Of a stretch of DNA of 28,456 nt, positions 8,348 through 16,396 are shown piece by piece. The DNA is from JBHPHI01 sp042569595. Its GTDB lineage: Bacteria > Patescibacteriota > Microgenomatia > UBA1400 > 2-01-FULL-45-11. The first letter of the stretch is position 1. The number at the start of each line of letters is the position of its first letter. The stretch covers positions 1 to 28,456 of the forward strand of contig JBHPHI010000013.1 in assembly GCA_042569595.1 (NCBI GenBank), in the 5' to 3' direction. The notes under the pieces were generated by a model that saw only the letters and a program-made list of their open reading frames with translations, had not been told where the DNA came from and did no database searches. The position numbers and the translations under genes were made by a program.

Positions 8348-9646
8348 ATGAAAATTATCAAAAAAGCCATAAAATCAACAGCTCTCAAGCAAAGCGCTCT
8401 TATGGTTTTTGGAAATACCCTTGCCTCAGCAATTTCCGCAATTGCGTTAATAATATATTCAAGATTTTTGGGTCCAGAAAAATATGGAATTTTTTCTATT
8501 GGCTTTTCAACCATTTTGCTTCTATCAAAACTGGCAGATGGGGGAGTAAATGTGGCCACTCAAAGACAAACTGCTCAGATTGTAGATAAAAGCAAAAAAG
8601 ACGCAAAGAAACTAATTCATTCAGGATTAAAGATTAAGACAGCAATAACCTTTCTTGTTGTTTTAATATTTTTTATCTTCTCAAAACCCTTGGCAATATA
8701 TTGGCTAAAAACAGATCACGTTGAAGTCATTCAAATGGCAATACTGATATCAGTTGTAAATGTTTCATATGACTACATTGCCATAATTCACCAATCTTTA
8801 AGAAGATTTTCAGACTCAGTAATTATGAGTATTAGTCAGGCTTTCACAAAAGCAGCTTTTGCAATAAGCATATGGTTTGCTCATATAAGAGATCCTTTTA
8901 TTGCGTTCATTCTATACTCCATCTCTCCACTGGTGGGGGTAGGTTTTGGGTTTGCACGTTTACCTAAGTGGCTAAAATCAAAAGAAACAGTCAGCAAAAA
9001 ACATACTAAATCTTTATTATCGATCATGAAATTTACATCCATCGCGGTGATGGCATCAGCAATTGGAGACAACATAGACGTGCTTTTGGTAAAAAGTTAT
9101 CTAACAAACTATGAAACTGGCCTATATTCGGCTGGAGCAAGACTATCAATACTTATTTCAATAATAGGATATTCTCTAGGGACAGTGTTAAACCCTAGGG
9201 TTGCAAGATACAAGAGCATTTCACATTTCAAAAAATTCGCTGCCAAAGCCATGATTATCAGTATCATTGCAATTATCTCCATCGGGGCAGTAATGCCATT
9301 AACAAAACTGTTCATTATTATAACCGCAGGAAAAGAGTACCTTCCCGCTACTCAAGCAGTAAGTTATCTATTGGCAGCAGGACTATTTGCTGTAGCTACC
9401 ACACCATTTGTCTCAATGTTTTACACCATAGAAAAACCATCATATTTCGCAATTTCTGGCATTGTTCAAACAATAACCCTCGTATTGGCAAATTTATATC
9501 TAATTCCACAATTTGGAATAAATGGGGCTGGGATGTCGAAGCTGATTATGAGAGTTGTTACGCTCATATTCACAGTAATATTTGCAAATTGGGCTATTAA
9601 AAAAACTTACAAAAAAGGGTTGTTTAGCATAATTTTTTCCAAATGA
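8348..9646 (+). CDS. Wzx-type polysaccharide/lipid-linked oligosaccharide flippase (MOP superfamily)
   Basis: This 432-residue protein has about 12 hydrophobic segments spread along its length and few charged loops. After a basic N-terminus, VFGNTLASAISAIALIIYSR and FLGPEKYGIFSIGFS at about 21-55 are the classic first helices of PST/Wzx proteins, in which 'LGp..yGifs' follows helix 1. YETGLYSAGARLS near 257-269 is the repeat counterpart at the second half ('.vGiYs.a.rl'). The expected job is to flip polyprenyl-pyrophosphate-linked repeat units from the inner to the outer membrane face for polymerisation. It is the only flippase in the window. Its stop overlaps the next gene as ATGA. Confidence 0.9.
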   Translation: MKIIKKAIKSTALKQSALMVFGNTLASAISAIALIIYSRFLGPEKYGIFSIGFSTILLLSKLADGGVNVATQRQTAQIVDKSKKDAKKLIHSGLKIKTAITFLVVLIFFIFSKPLAIYWLKTDHVEVIQMAILISVVNVSYDYIAIIHQSLRRFSDSVIMSISQAFTKAAFAISIWFAHIRDPFIAFILYSISPLVGVGFGFARLPKWLKSKETVSKKHTKSLLSIMKFTSIAVMASAIGDNIDVLLVKSYLTNYETGLYSAGARLSILISIIGYSLGTVLNPRVARYKSISHFKKFAAKAMIISIIAIISIGAVMPLTKLFIIITAGKEYLPATQAVSYLLAAGLFAVATTPFVSMFYTIEKPSYFAISGIVQTITLVLANLYLIPQFGINGAGMSKLIMRVVTLIFTVIFANWAIKKTYKKGLFSIIFSK

Positions 9647-10485
9647 AACTAAGCGTAATTATTCCAGTTTTCAACGAAGCAGGGCACATCAGTGAGTGTC
9701 TAGATTCTTTGATTAATCAAACATGCAAAGATTTTGAAATTATTGTTGTGGATGATGGATCAACTGACGACACAAAAAAACAAATTGATATTTTTATAAA
9801 AAAAGATAAACGAATAAGTATGCTTTCACAAAAACATAAAGGACCTGGAGCTGCGAGAAATCTTGCGGTAAAAAAAGCAAAAGGAGAAATACTGGTATTT
9901 GTAGATGCTGATATGACTTTCAAAAATGACTTTCTGAAAGAACTTACAAAACCCATTATTGAGAGAAGAAGTAAGGGAACATTCACCACTGAAGAGATGG
10001 TGGAAAATTGGGATAATTTTATTTCCAAAATGTGGAATTACGAAACAACAAAGTCAGTTTCAAGAAAAAGACTACCAAAAAATCATCAAAAAAAAGCTAA
10101 AGTATTTAGAGCAATATTAAAGTCTGAGTTTGATAGGGTGAACGGCTTTGACTTAGTTGGCTACAATGACGATTGGACCCTTTCAGAGAAGCTTGGATAC
10201 ATGTCAACTGCAGCCGATAAAGCTGTTATGTATCACAAAAATCCCGACAATTTTAAAAAGGTATTTAATCAATCAAGGTGGATAGGTGGGAGGCAGTATA
10301 AGTTTGGTGAATTAGGAAGAGTGATGGCTCTATTTAGGGCACTATTTCCAATAGGCTTAATAGTTGGGGTTTCAAGAGCAATTACACTGAAAAACGTTTC
10401 ATATGTTCAATTTAAAATTATTTATGATTTTGGGATTGTTGTTGGAATATTAAAGTATTGGCTTGGATTTGGTCATGCAAAATAA
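9643..10485 (+). CDS. Glycosyltransferase family 2 (GT-A fold)
   Basis: This 280-residue protein has a complete GT2 core. KLSVIIPVFNEAGHISECL at 2-20 opens it, VVDDGSTDDT lies at 35-44, GPGAARN at 67-73, and LVFVDADM at 84-91 carries the DxD site. FDLVGYNDDWTLSEKLG near 175-191 is the region that normally provides the catalytic acid or base ('ED' in many members). A hydrophobic stretch at about 227-245 (LFRALFPIGLIVGVSRAI) may anchor it to the membrane. It starts within an ATGA overlap with the flippase gene and overlaps the following GT-C gene, so it is operonic. The transferred sugar is unknown. A polyprenyl-phosphate sugar synthase role, which would feed the GT-C enzymes, is possible but not shown. 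Confidence 0.88.
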   Translation: MKLSVIIPVFNEAGHISECLDSLINQTCKDFEIIVVDDGSTDDTKKQIDIFIKKDKRISMLSQKHKGPGAARNLAVKKAKGEILVFVDADMTFKNDFLKELTKPIIERRSKGTFTTEEMVENWDNFISKMWNYETTKSVSRKRLPKNHQKKAKVFRAILKSEFDRVNGFDLVGYNDDWTLSEKLGYMSTAADKAVMYHKNPDNFKKVFNQSRWIGGRQYKFGELGRVMALFRALFPIGLIVGVSRAITLKNVSYVQFKIIYDFGIVVGILKYWLGFGHAK

Positions 10486-11911
10486 ACTTAAAACATTAAA
10501 TCCTTTGATAATTATATTTATTCTTTCTTTCCTTGTGAGGCTCATTGGCGCAAACCAGTCATTATGGTTGGACGAAGCTGCCCAAGCCATTGAGAGCGCT
10601 CGACCCTTTAGCGAACAACTTGACATTATTCACGACTTTCAGCCTCCACTTTTTCACTACATCGTTCACTTCTTTCACCAAGTTTCATCTGCAGATTGGT
10701 GGTTGAGATTGGCCTCAATAATTCCAGGAGTATTAACAATTGTTTTTGCTTACAAAATTGCCGAAGAATTATTTAACAAAAAAGCAGCACTGATAACAGG
10801 AATTCTAGGTGCAATTTCTCCTTACCACTATTATTTTTCGCAGGAATTAAGACCGTATAGTTTGGCAACAATGGCAGGGACAATGTCTATGTATTATTTT
10901 TTCAAACTTACAAAATCAAAATCTAAAAAGGTGAATTTAGGATATATCATAAGCACAGCAGTGGGGCTATATAGCACTTATGTTTTTCCATTTATTTTAG
11001 CAGCACAACTCTTGATAGTTATTTATTCTTTTTCCAAAAAAATCAAAGAGTTTTCTCAGAACCTGTCATTGTCAGTCCTGGTTTTCATTCCATGGGTTCC
11101 AACTTTTGCAAGGCAATTATCTGCAGGCATAGGACTAAAGAATTCATACGCAGGATGGGCAACCGCAGTAAGTCTTCCGTGGCAAAAATCATTACCACTT
11201 ACAGGCATAAGATTCATAATCGGAATGATTCAAGTAGACTTCACAGTGGTGCAAATCATATTCTTTTCTCTCATACTCGGAGTATTAGCTAGAATTATTT
11301 TTTCAGTTTTGTCATCCAAAAAAGTTAAACATATGCTTATTTGGCTAATTGTGCCAGTAATGGTTTCATTTTTAGTTTCATTTTTTATCCCAGTTTTAGA
11401 ACCTAAGAGAGTAATGTATGTACTTCCGGCATTATGGATTACTCTCGGAATTTCGCTTTCAAACACGAAAAACAAATTTTCAATGTTTTTTATTTTTCTC
11501 TTAAGCATAATTCCTTTGTTTATCCACTTCACCAACCCAAAACTTCAAAGAGAAAATTGGAAGCAGGCAGTGTCTTTTGTAGAAAAAAGTTCAGATTTAG
11601 ATACAGGAGCGGTTTTTGCTTTTCCTGAACCATTCGCTCCATGGCTCTGGTACAAAAATGACTTAGTCGCAGAGTATCCAACCAAAACCCTAATAGTAAA
11701 TGATCATAAATACCTTGACGAAAATATAAAAGGCGCGCTTACTCATGAAAACCTTTTCGTATTTGAATACCTAATGGGTCTCTCCGATCCTCAAAGAAAA
11801 ATATTTTCATGGATTGAATTAAACGGCTACACAAAAGTAGAGATAAAGGATTTTCATGGAGTTGGATTTATTCACATATATCAAAAGCAAAAACCTTTCG
11901 CCTTAAGATAA
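10475..11911 (+). CDS. Polytopic membrane glycosyltransferase, PMT_2/ArnT-like (GT-C)
   Basis: This protein is about 478 residues with a first helix at 10-26 followed by GANQSLWLDEAAQAIE. The LWLDE motif (D33, E34) at the outer end of helix 1 is the hallmark of the GT39/PMT_2 family, in which the Asp is catalytic. SQELRPYSLATMAG near 124-137 is the second conserved segment. About ten more helices follow, then a soluble C-terminal domain of about 110 residues. It should use a polyprenyl-phosphate sugar and modify a glycan or lipid on the outer face. I chose ATG 10475, which overlaps the preceding GT2 gene by 11 bases. A TTG at 10463 in the same frame would add only four residues and is less likely. 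Confidence 0.85.
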   Translation: MQNKLKTLNPLIIIFILSFLVRLIGANQSLWLDEAAQAIESARPFSEQLDIIHDFQPPLFHYIVHFFHQVSSADWWLRLASIIPGVLTIVFAYKIAEELFNKKAALITGILGAISPYHYYFSQELRPYSLATMAGTMSMYYFFKLTKSKSKKVNLGYIISTAVGLYSTYVFPFILAAQLLIVIYSFSKKIKEFSQNLSLSVLVFIPWVPTFARQLSAGIGLKNSYAGWATAVSLPWQKSLPLTGIRFIIGMIQVDFTVVQIIFFSLILGVLARIIFSVLSSKKVKHMLIWLIVPVMVSFLVSFFIPVLEPKRVMYVLPALWITLGISLSNTKNKFSMFFIFLLSIIPLFIHFTNPKLQRENWKQAVSFVEKSSDLDTGAVFAFPEPFAPWLWYKNDLVAEYPTKTLIVNDHKYLDENIKGALTHENLFVFEYLMGLSDPQRKIFSWIELNGYTKVEIKDFHGVGFIHIYQKQKPFALR

Positions 11912-11913
11912 GA

Positions 11914-12618
11914 ATGCAAATTCCTTTTTTAAATAGATGGCATCCCACAATAGCATTAAGATATCTTCCAATGATTAAAGAAATTGATAGAGATGAGAGT
12001 GTGTTGGAGGTTGGGTCTGGGAGTTTGGGGGTAGGTCCTTATTTAAAACGTTCTTTCACCGGAGTAGACTTAGACTTTCCAGGGCCGAATTGGCCAAAAA
12101 TGAAAAAAGTAAAAGCTTCTGCAACAAAACTGCCGTTCAAAGATAATTCTTTTGATGTAGTAGTAAATTCAGATGTGTTGGAGCATCTTCCAAAAAAGGA
12201 CAGGCAAACTGCAATAAATGAAATGGCGAGAGTATGTAAGAAAAAATTAATAATCGGAGTTCCAATAGGAGAAAAAGCTCATATTCAGGATAAAAAATTA
12301 GACCAACTATACCTAGATAAATTAGGAAAAAGACATCCATTTTTAGAAGAGCAGGTTGAGCTTGGATTGCCAGAAATAAAAGATATAGAAAAATCAATTC
12401 AAGAGTCATTCAAAAAGTACGAAAAAAATTTTCAAATCGAAATTATTCCAAACATGAATCTAAAAATGAGAATGTGGCTTATGAGGGGTTGGATGTCAGA
12501 AAGTAAAATTGCTGACCTTTTCTTCAGAAAAGCACTCTTGATTGCAATCCCATTTATGGCATTATTCAACAGCCCCCCTACATATAGACAGATTTTTATT
12601 GTGAAGATAGTCAATTAA
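11914..12618 (+). CDS. Class I SAM-dependent methyltransferase (Methyltransf_11-like)
   Basis: This 234-residue protein carries the SAM-binding motif I as VLEVGSGSLGVGPYL at 30-44 and the acidic ribose-binding strand as GVDLDF at 50-55. FDVVVNSDVLEHLPKKD at 80-96 is the post-motif segment typical of Methyltransf_11 proteins. A C-terminal region with a short hydrophobic stretch (LLIAIPFMALF) may touch the membrane. It would transfer a methyl group to a sugar or lipid intermediate; the target is unknown. The ATG lies two bases after the previous stop. It is a second methyltransferase, distinct from the partial one at the start of the window. Confidence 0.85.
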   Translation: MQIPFLNRWHPTIALRYLPMIKEIDRDESVLEVGSGSLGVGPYLKRSFTGVDLDFPGPNWPKMKKVKASATKLPFKDNSFDVVVNSDVLEHLPKKDRQTAINEMARVCKKKLIIGVPIGEKAHIQDKKLDQLYLDKLGKRHPFLEEQVELGLPEIKDIEKSIQESFKKYEKNFQIEIIPNMNLKMRMWLMRGWMSESKIADLFFRKALLIAIPFMALFNSPPTYRQIFIVKIVN

Positions 12619-12652
12619 ACGAAATTTTCTAAATTTTTATAACTCAGCCAGA

Positions 12653-12658
12653 TATACT
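12653..12658 (+). promoter_or_regulatory. Candidate -10 element, near-leaderless promoter
   Basis: TATACT at 12653-12658 lies in the 51-base gap before a GT4 gene and would start transcription about five bases before its ATG at 12670. There is no ribosome binding site in the gap, which fits a leaderless or nearly leaderless message. No clear -35 is seen. Confidence 0.4.
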
Positions 12659-12669
12659 AAAATATACAT

Positions 12670-13758
12670 ATGAGAATTGGAATTGATATTTCCTCCATAA
12701 TTTATGGAACTGGTGTGTCAAAATACACCAACAATCTTGTGAAGGCATTAGTAAGGAACTTTCCCGAAGAGGAATTTGTTTTTTACGGGGGATCGTTGCG
12801 AAACAATAAACTTTTAAATTCTTTTTCAAAATCAGTTGATAGAAACGTAGAAAGCAGCATCAACCCAATTCCTCCGAAACTCCAATCAATTCTATTTAAC
12901 AAATTACACATTCCAATAGAAATATTTTTAAAAAAAGTAGACATCTTCCATAGCTGGGATTGGTATACGCCAGGATCAAACAAAGCGTCTCTAGTAACAA
13001 CAATTCATGATTTAACATCTATTAAGTATCCTCAAGATACAAATCCAGAAATAACCGCTCAGCACAAAAGATCACTTCAATGGGTAAAAAAAGAAGCAAA
13101 AGCAATAATTGCCGTATCAGAAGCCACAAAAAAAGACGCAATTGAATTGTTGGGTATAGATGAGCAAAAAATTCATGTCATATACGAGGCGCTTCCTGAA
13201 GAGCAAAAAATTAAAGAAAATAAAATAATTTCAAAAAAAGTAAAAGAAAAATTCAAACTAAATTTGCCTTACTTTATAACTGTTGCATCACAGGAGCCAA
13301 GAAAAAATTTAAACCGAATCATTAAGGCTTTTAAACCTTTTAATAAAAAATACAATCTAGTTCTAGTTGGAAAATCAGGATTTGATCAAATTGAAAATCA
13401 TGAGGGAGTTATAAAAACAGGATATGTTTCAGATGATGAGCTCGCAGCTTTATATAAAAACGCAAGCTGCATGGTCTACACATCTTTATATGAAGGTTTT
13501 GGACTACCTATTCTTGAAGCTTTTTACCACAAAACCCCAGTCGTTACTTCAAATATATCTAGCATGCCAGAAGTATCCGGAAATGCGGCAGTTTTGGTTA
13601 ATCCTTTAAGCTTTGAGGAAATAACAAAGGGGATAGAAAAAGCAATCAGTCAAAGATCAAAGTTTACAGATAATGGATCCAAACAATTAAAGAAGTTTTC
13701 CTGGGACAAAGTAGCCAAAGAAACTATGAAAATTTACAAGATGGCATATGTTAAATAA
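12670..13758 (+). CDS. Glycosyltransferase family 4, mannosyltransferase-like (GT-B fold)
   Basis: This 362-residue protein begins MRIGIDISSIIYGTGVSKYT, the N-terminal signature of the MtfB/WfcD-like GT4 subgroup. DIFHSWDWYTPG lies near 91-102 and TIHDLTSIKYP at 111-121. The donor domain has TVASQEPRKNLNRIIKAF near 204-221 and the E-x7-E motif as E275-GFGLPIL-E283. Members of this group often transfer mannose from GDP-mannose, which fits the mannose-1-phosphate guanylyltransferase later in the cluster; this link is inference. It is a paralogue of the two GT4 genes at 13748 and 21648. Its end overlaps the next gene by 11 bases. Confidence 0.9.
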   Translation: MRIGIDISSIIYGTGVSKYTNNLVKALVRNFPEEEFVFYGGSLRNNKLLNSFSKSVDRNVESSINPIPPKLQSILFNKLHIPIEIFLKKVDIFHSWDWYTPGSNKASLVTTIHDLTSIKYPQDTNPEITAQHKRSLQWVKKEAKAIIAVSEATKKDAIELLGIDEQKIHVIYEALPEEQKIKENKIISKKVKEKFKLNLPYFITVASQEPRKNLNRIIKAFKPFNKKYNLVLVGKSGFDQIENHEGVIKTGYVSDDELAALYKNASCMVYTSLYEGFGLPILEAFYHKTPVVTSNISSMPEVSGNAAVLVNPLSFEEITKGIEKAISQRSKFTDNGSKQLKKFSWDKVAKETMKIYKMAYVK

Positions 13759-14860
13759 AAAAATTCGAATAGGAATAGACGTTAATGAGGCAAATACCAC
13801 AAATAGGGTGGGAAGTAATCAGTATGCCTATCAAATCATAAAATCACTAAACAAGATTGATAAAACCAACGACTACACCCTATATTCCGGCAAAAAGATA
13901 ATAAAAGACCTACCAAAGGAAAGAGCAGGGTGGCGCTACAAAGTTATTCCTCCTTCAAAGCTTTGGACTCAATGGAGGCTTCCTATTGAGCTTCATAGGG
14001 ACAAAAAAAACTTAGACGTATTCTTTAGTCCGGGGCATTACGCACCCAGAACTTGTCCAGTTCCATCGGTTGTATCAATCATGGATTTAGCATTTTTGTT
14101 GTTTCCAAACTTTTACAAAAAAAAGGATGCAATCCAACTTACTTCTTGGACAAAATATTCAGTAAAAAACGCAGATCACATAATTACCATTTCAGAAAAT
14201 ACCAAAAAAGACATTAAAAAGCACTATAAAATAAAATCAAAAAAAATCACCATTGCTTACCCCGGCTTTGAATCAAAACCAGATTCAAAAAAACAAAACT
14301 CAAAAGTGCTAAAAAAGTATGGGATAAGTAAGGGATATATTTTATACTTGGGAACTATTCAACCCAGAAAAAACTTAGTCAGACTCGTTCAAGGATTCAA
14401 TCAATTAAACAGCCCACATCATCTTGTAATAGCTGGAAAAAAAGGTTGGTTAACAGATGATTTGGAAAAAGAAGTATTAAAAAGTAACAAGAAAAAAAAG
14501 ATTCACTTAACAGGATATATTGACAATCAAGATGTAAGCTCAATCATTTCTCAGTCGTCTTGTTTAGTTCTGCCTGGATTATATGAAGGGTTTGGAATTC
14601 CTGCTCTAGAAGCACTCGTTCAGGGTATAATTCCTGTTGTATCCCACACAGGATCTTTGCCTGAGGTGATAGGAGAGTCGGGATTACTAATTGATCCCTA
14701 TAGCTCAGATTCAATTTCAAAAGGCATTACAAACGCGATAAAATTAGACACAGGAAAGAAAAAAACAATGCTATCAAAAGCAAAGCCTCATATTAAAAAA
14801 TTTGATTGGCAGTTATCTGCCAAAAAAATATTAAAGGTGCTTCATGAAGTCTCCATTTAA
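13748..14860 (+). CDS. Glycosyltransferase family 4, mannosyltransferase-like (GT-B fold)
   Basis: This 370-residue protein begins KKIRIGIDVNEANTTNRVGS and shares the subgroup pattern of the preceding gene. DVFFSPGHYAP lies near 90-100, SIMDLAFLLFP at 110-120, LGTIQPRKNLVRLVQGF at 201-217 and the E-x7-E motif as E280-GFGIPAL-E288. The 'P.RKN' and 'G.lpEv' segments are conserved with its neighbour, so the pair probably arose by duplication. The ATG at 13748 lies inside the end of the previous gene, and its own last 17 bases overlap the acyltransferase gene. The enzyme would add a hexose, possibly mannose, at the cytoplasmic membrane face. Confidence 0.9.
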   Translation: MLNKKIRIGIDVNEANTTNRVGSNQYAYQIIKSLNKIDKTNDYTLYSGKKIIKDLPKERAGWRYKVIPPSKLWTQWRLPIELHRDKKNLDVFFSPGHYAPRTCPVPSVVSIMDLAFLLFPNFYKKKDAIQLTSWTKYSVKNADHIITISENTKKDIKKHYKIKSKKITIAYPGFESKPDSKKQNSKVLKKYGISKGYILYLGTIQPRKNLVRLVQGFNQLNSPHHLVIAGKKGWLTDDLEKEVLKSNKKKKIHLTGYIDNQDVSSIISQSSCLVLPGLYEGFGIPALEALVQGIIPVVSHTGSLPEVIGESGLLIDPYSSDSISKGITNAIKLDTGKKKTMLSKAKPHIKKFDWQLSAKKILKVLHEVSI

Positions 14861-15449
14861 AGACAAGATGGGAAATAAATTGTCCTGGATTGATGCAATA
14901 AAAAAAATTGCGAATAGGTTTTACAATTATTACTTAGATTTAAAAGTCAGCTTATTGTGGTTGCTTGGTTATATTCCTCTTCATTTTATTAGAAGGTTTA
15001 TATTCAAGCTTTCTGGTGTAAAAATTGACAAAAAATCAACAATCCACATAGGTTTAAGAATGTATCAACCCAAAAACATATCCATCGGAAAGGGAACGAT
15101 TATTGGAGATCACGCCACTCTAGACGGAAGAGATAAATTAGTTATTGGGAACAACGTGGATATAGCCTCAGAAGTAATGATTTTCAATAGTCAACATAAT
15201 ATTCACGATGAATCATTCTCCCCAATCAATGGGCCCGTAGAAATAAAAGATTATGTCTTCATCGGCCCTAGGGCAATTATTCTTCCAGGAGTTACAATAA
15301 GCAGGGGAGCAGTAGTTGCTGCTGGAGCTGTAGTCACAAAAGATGTTTCAGAAAAATCTATAGTTGCGGGTATCCCAGCAAAAGAAGTTGGAAAAAGAAA
15401 AGTAGAAAATTTCAAATATAAATTAGGTCGATTTCGCCTTTTTCAATAA
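14844..15449 (+). CDS. Hexapeptide-repeat (left-handed beta helix) O-acyltransferase
   Basis: This 201-residue protein has an N-terminal hydrophobic or amphipathic helix at about 33-58, then left-handed beta-helix repeats from about 65 to 185: ISIGKGTIIGD, LVIGNNVDIAS, VFIGPRAIILPGV, AVVAAGAVVTKDV. The catalytic His is in NSQHNIHDE (H118), matching the maltose/galactoside O-acetyltransferase group. The ending IVAGIPAKEVGKR is the usual signature of these enzymes. It most likely transfers an acetyl group from acetyl-CoA to a sugar of the repeat unit. The membrane-proximal N-terminal extension is common in capsule-locus versions. Its start overlaps the GT4 gene by 17 bases. A 59-base gap follows it. 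Confidence 0.9.
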   Translation: MKSPFKDKMGNKLSWIDAIKKIANRFYNYYLDLKVSLLWLLGYIPLHFIRRFIFKLSGVKIDKKSTIHIGLRMYQPKNISIGKGTIIGDHATLDGRDKLVIGNNVDIASEVMIFNSQHNIHDESFSPINGPVEIKDYVFIGPRAIILPGVTISRGAVVAAGAVVTKDVSEKSIVAGIPAKEVGKRKVENFKYKLGRFRLFQ

Positions 15450-15461
15450 GACCACAGCAGT

Positions 15462-15467
15462 TATAGT
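15462..15467 (+). promoter_or_regulatory. Weak candidate -10 element in the 59-base gap
   Basis: TATAGT at 15462-15467 lies upstream of the GT2 gene at 15509. No -35 and no ribosome binding site support it. The gap (15450-15508) shows no terminator hairpin, so read-through from upstream is likely as well. Confidence 0.22.
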
Positions 15468-15508
15468 TCAATAACAAAACAAGTATTAAATAAGCACTCA
15501 TCAAATTT

Positions 15509-16396
15509 ATGGACCTATCAATCATTAGCATCAACTACAAAACTAAGGAAATTACCTCAGACACCTTAGAGACGATCGAAAAATCAAACGATAAGTATAA
15601 AAAAGAAGTAATTGTAGTAGATGCTGATTCACAAGACGGTTCTGTAGAGCATCTTAAGAAGAAATTTCCAAAATACAATATCATTGATGCCAGGGTAAAT
15701 GGAGGCTTTTCTTTTGGGAATAATCTTGGAGCAAAAAAAGCAAAAGGAAAATACGTCTGGTTGCTAAATAGCGACACTCTTCTAGAAAAAAACACAATCC
15801 AGTTACTAATGGATCAATCAGTAAAAAATGACTCTGATATAGCGTCCTGCAAGCTTTTAAATAAAGACAAAACAATTCAGCAACAAGGTGGGAATCTACC
15901 CACACTCTGCAATCTTTCAGCATGGATGTTTTTTATTGACGATATTCCTTTGATTAAAAACCTAATTAATCCCTATCAGCAAAGATCTATAAATTATTAC
16001 AAAAAAGATCAACACCCAGGATGGGTGGGCGGAACTGCACTTCTTATTAAAAGAAAAGTGTATGAGGAGTTAGGTGGGTTGGATGACGGGATATTTATGT
16101 ACGGCGAAGATACAGATTTTTGTTACAGAGCCAAAAAAGCAGGATATGTAATCGATTATTTTTCTACACCCAAACTTATCCATCTTGGTCAAGCAAGTGG
16201 AAGCAGCAAGGGAGCAGTTTTGGGTGAATTTAAAGGGTTGAAATATTTTTACAAAAAACACAAACCTTCTTGGCAAATGCCAATCTTAAGATTAATTCTT
16301 AAGATTGGGGCTGCCTTAAGGGTATTATTATTTGGTATTATCCTAAGAGATGAAAATAGAAAAAGTATCTACAAAGAAGCTTTTAGCTTGGCTTGA
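15509..16396 (+). CDS. Glycosyltransferase family 2, rhamnosyltransferase (WbbL)-like
   Basis: This 295-residue protein carries GT2 motifs of the WbbL/RfbF subgroup. DLSIISINYKTKEITSDTL opens it. VVDADSQDGS lies at 36-45 and NGGFSFGNNLGAKKAKG at 64-80. WLLNSDT at 84-90 has NSD in place of DxD. GWVGGTALLIKR near 171-182 is followed by MYGEDTDFCYRAKKAG, which supplies the catalytic ED pair. The C-terminus has a hydrophobic helix that may anchor it to the membrane. The family includes rhamnosyl- and other deoxyhexosyltransferases, but no dTDP-rhamnose genes are present, so the donor is open. The coding region contains a perfect inverted repeat near 16280-16308, and the last 47 bases overlap the polymerase gene. 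Confidence 0.9.
   Translation: MDLSIISINYKTKEITSDTLETIEKSNDKYKKEVIVVDADSQDGSVEHLKKKFPKYNIIDARVNGGFSFGNNLGAKKAKGKYVWLLNSDTLLEKNTIQLLMDQSVKNDSDIASCKLLNKDKTIQQQGGNLPTLCNLSAWMFFIDDIPLIKNLINPYQQRSINYYKKDQHPGWVGGTALLIKRKVYEELGGLDDGIFMYGEDTDFCYRAKKAGYVIDYFSTPKLIHLGQASGSSKGAVLGEFKGLKYFYKKHKPSWQMPILRLILKIGAALRVLLFGIILRDENRKSIYKEAFSLA
16280..16308. repeat. Perfect 12-bp inverted repeat (hairpin) inside the GT2 coding region
   Basis: CCAATCTTAAGA at 16280-16291 is exactly complementary to TCTTAAGATTGG at 16297-16308, with a five-base loop TTAAT. It encodes the PILRLILKIG stretch of the GT2 protein. It is not followed by a T-run, so it is not a simple terminator. It ends 41 bases before the start of the polymerase gene. 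Confidence 0.7.

Noticed and set aside
9717..10028. 103-residue open frame on the - strand inside the GT2 gene
   Set aside because: It is opposite a strongly supported GT2 core, has no ribosome binding site and its composition follows the antisense of the real gene.
10463..10474. TTG start four codons before the chosen ATG of the GT-C gene
   Set aside because: An ATG follows immediately, and the four residues add nothing to the fold.
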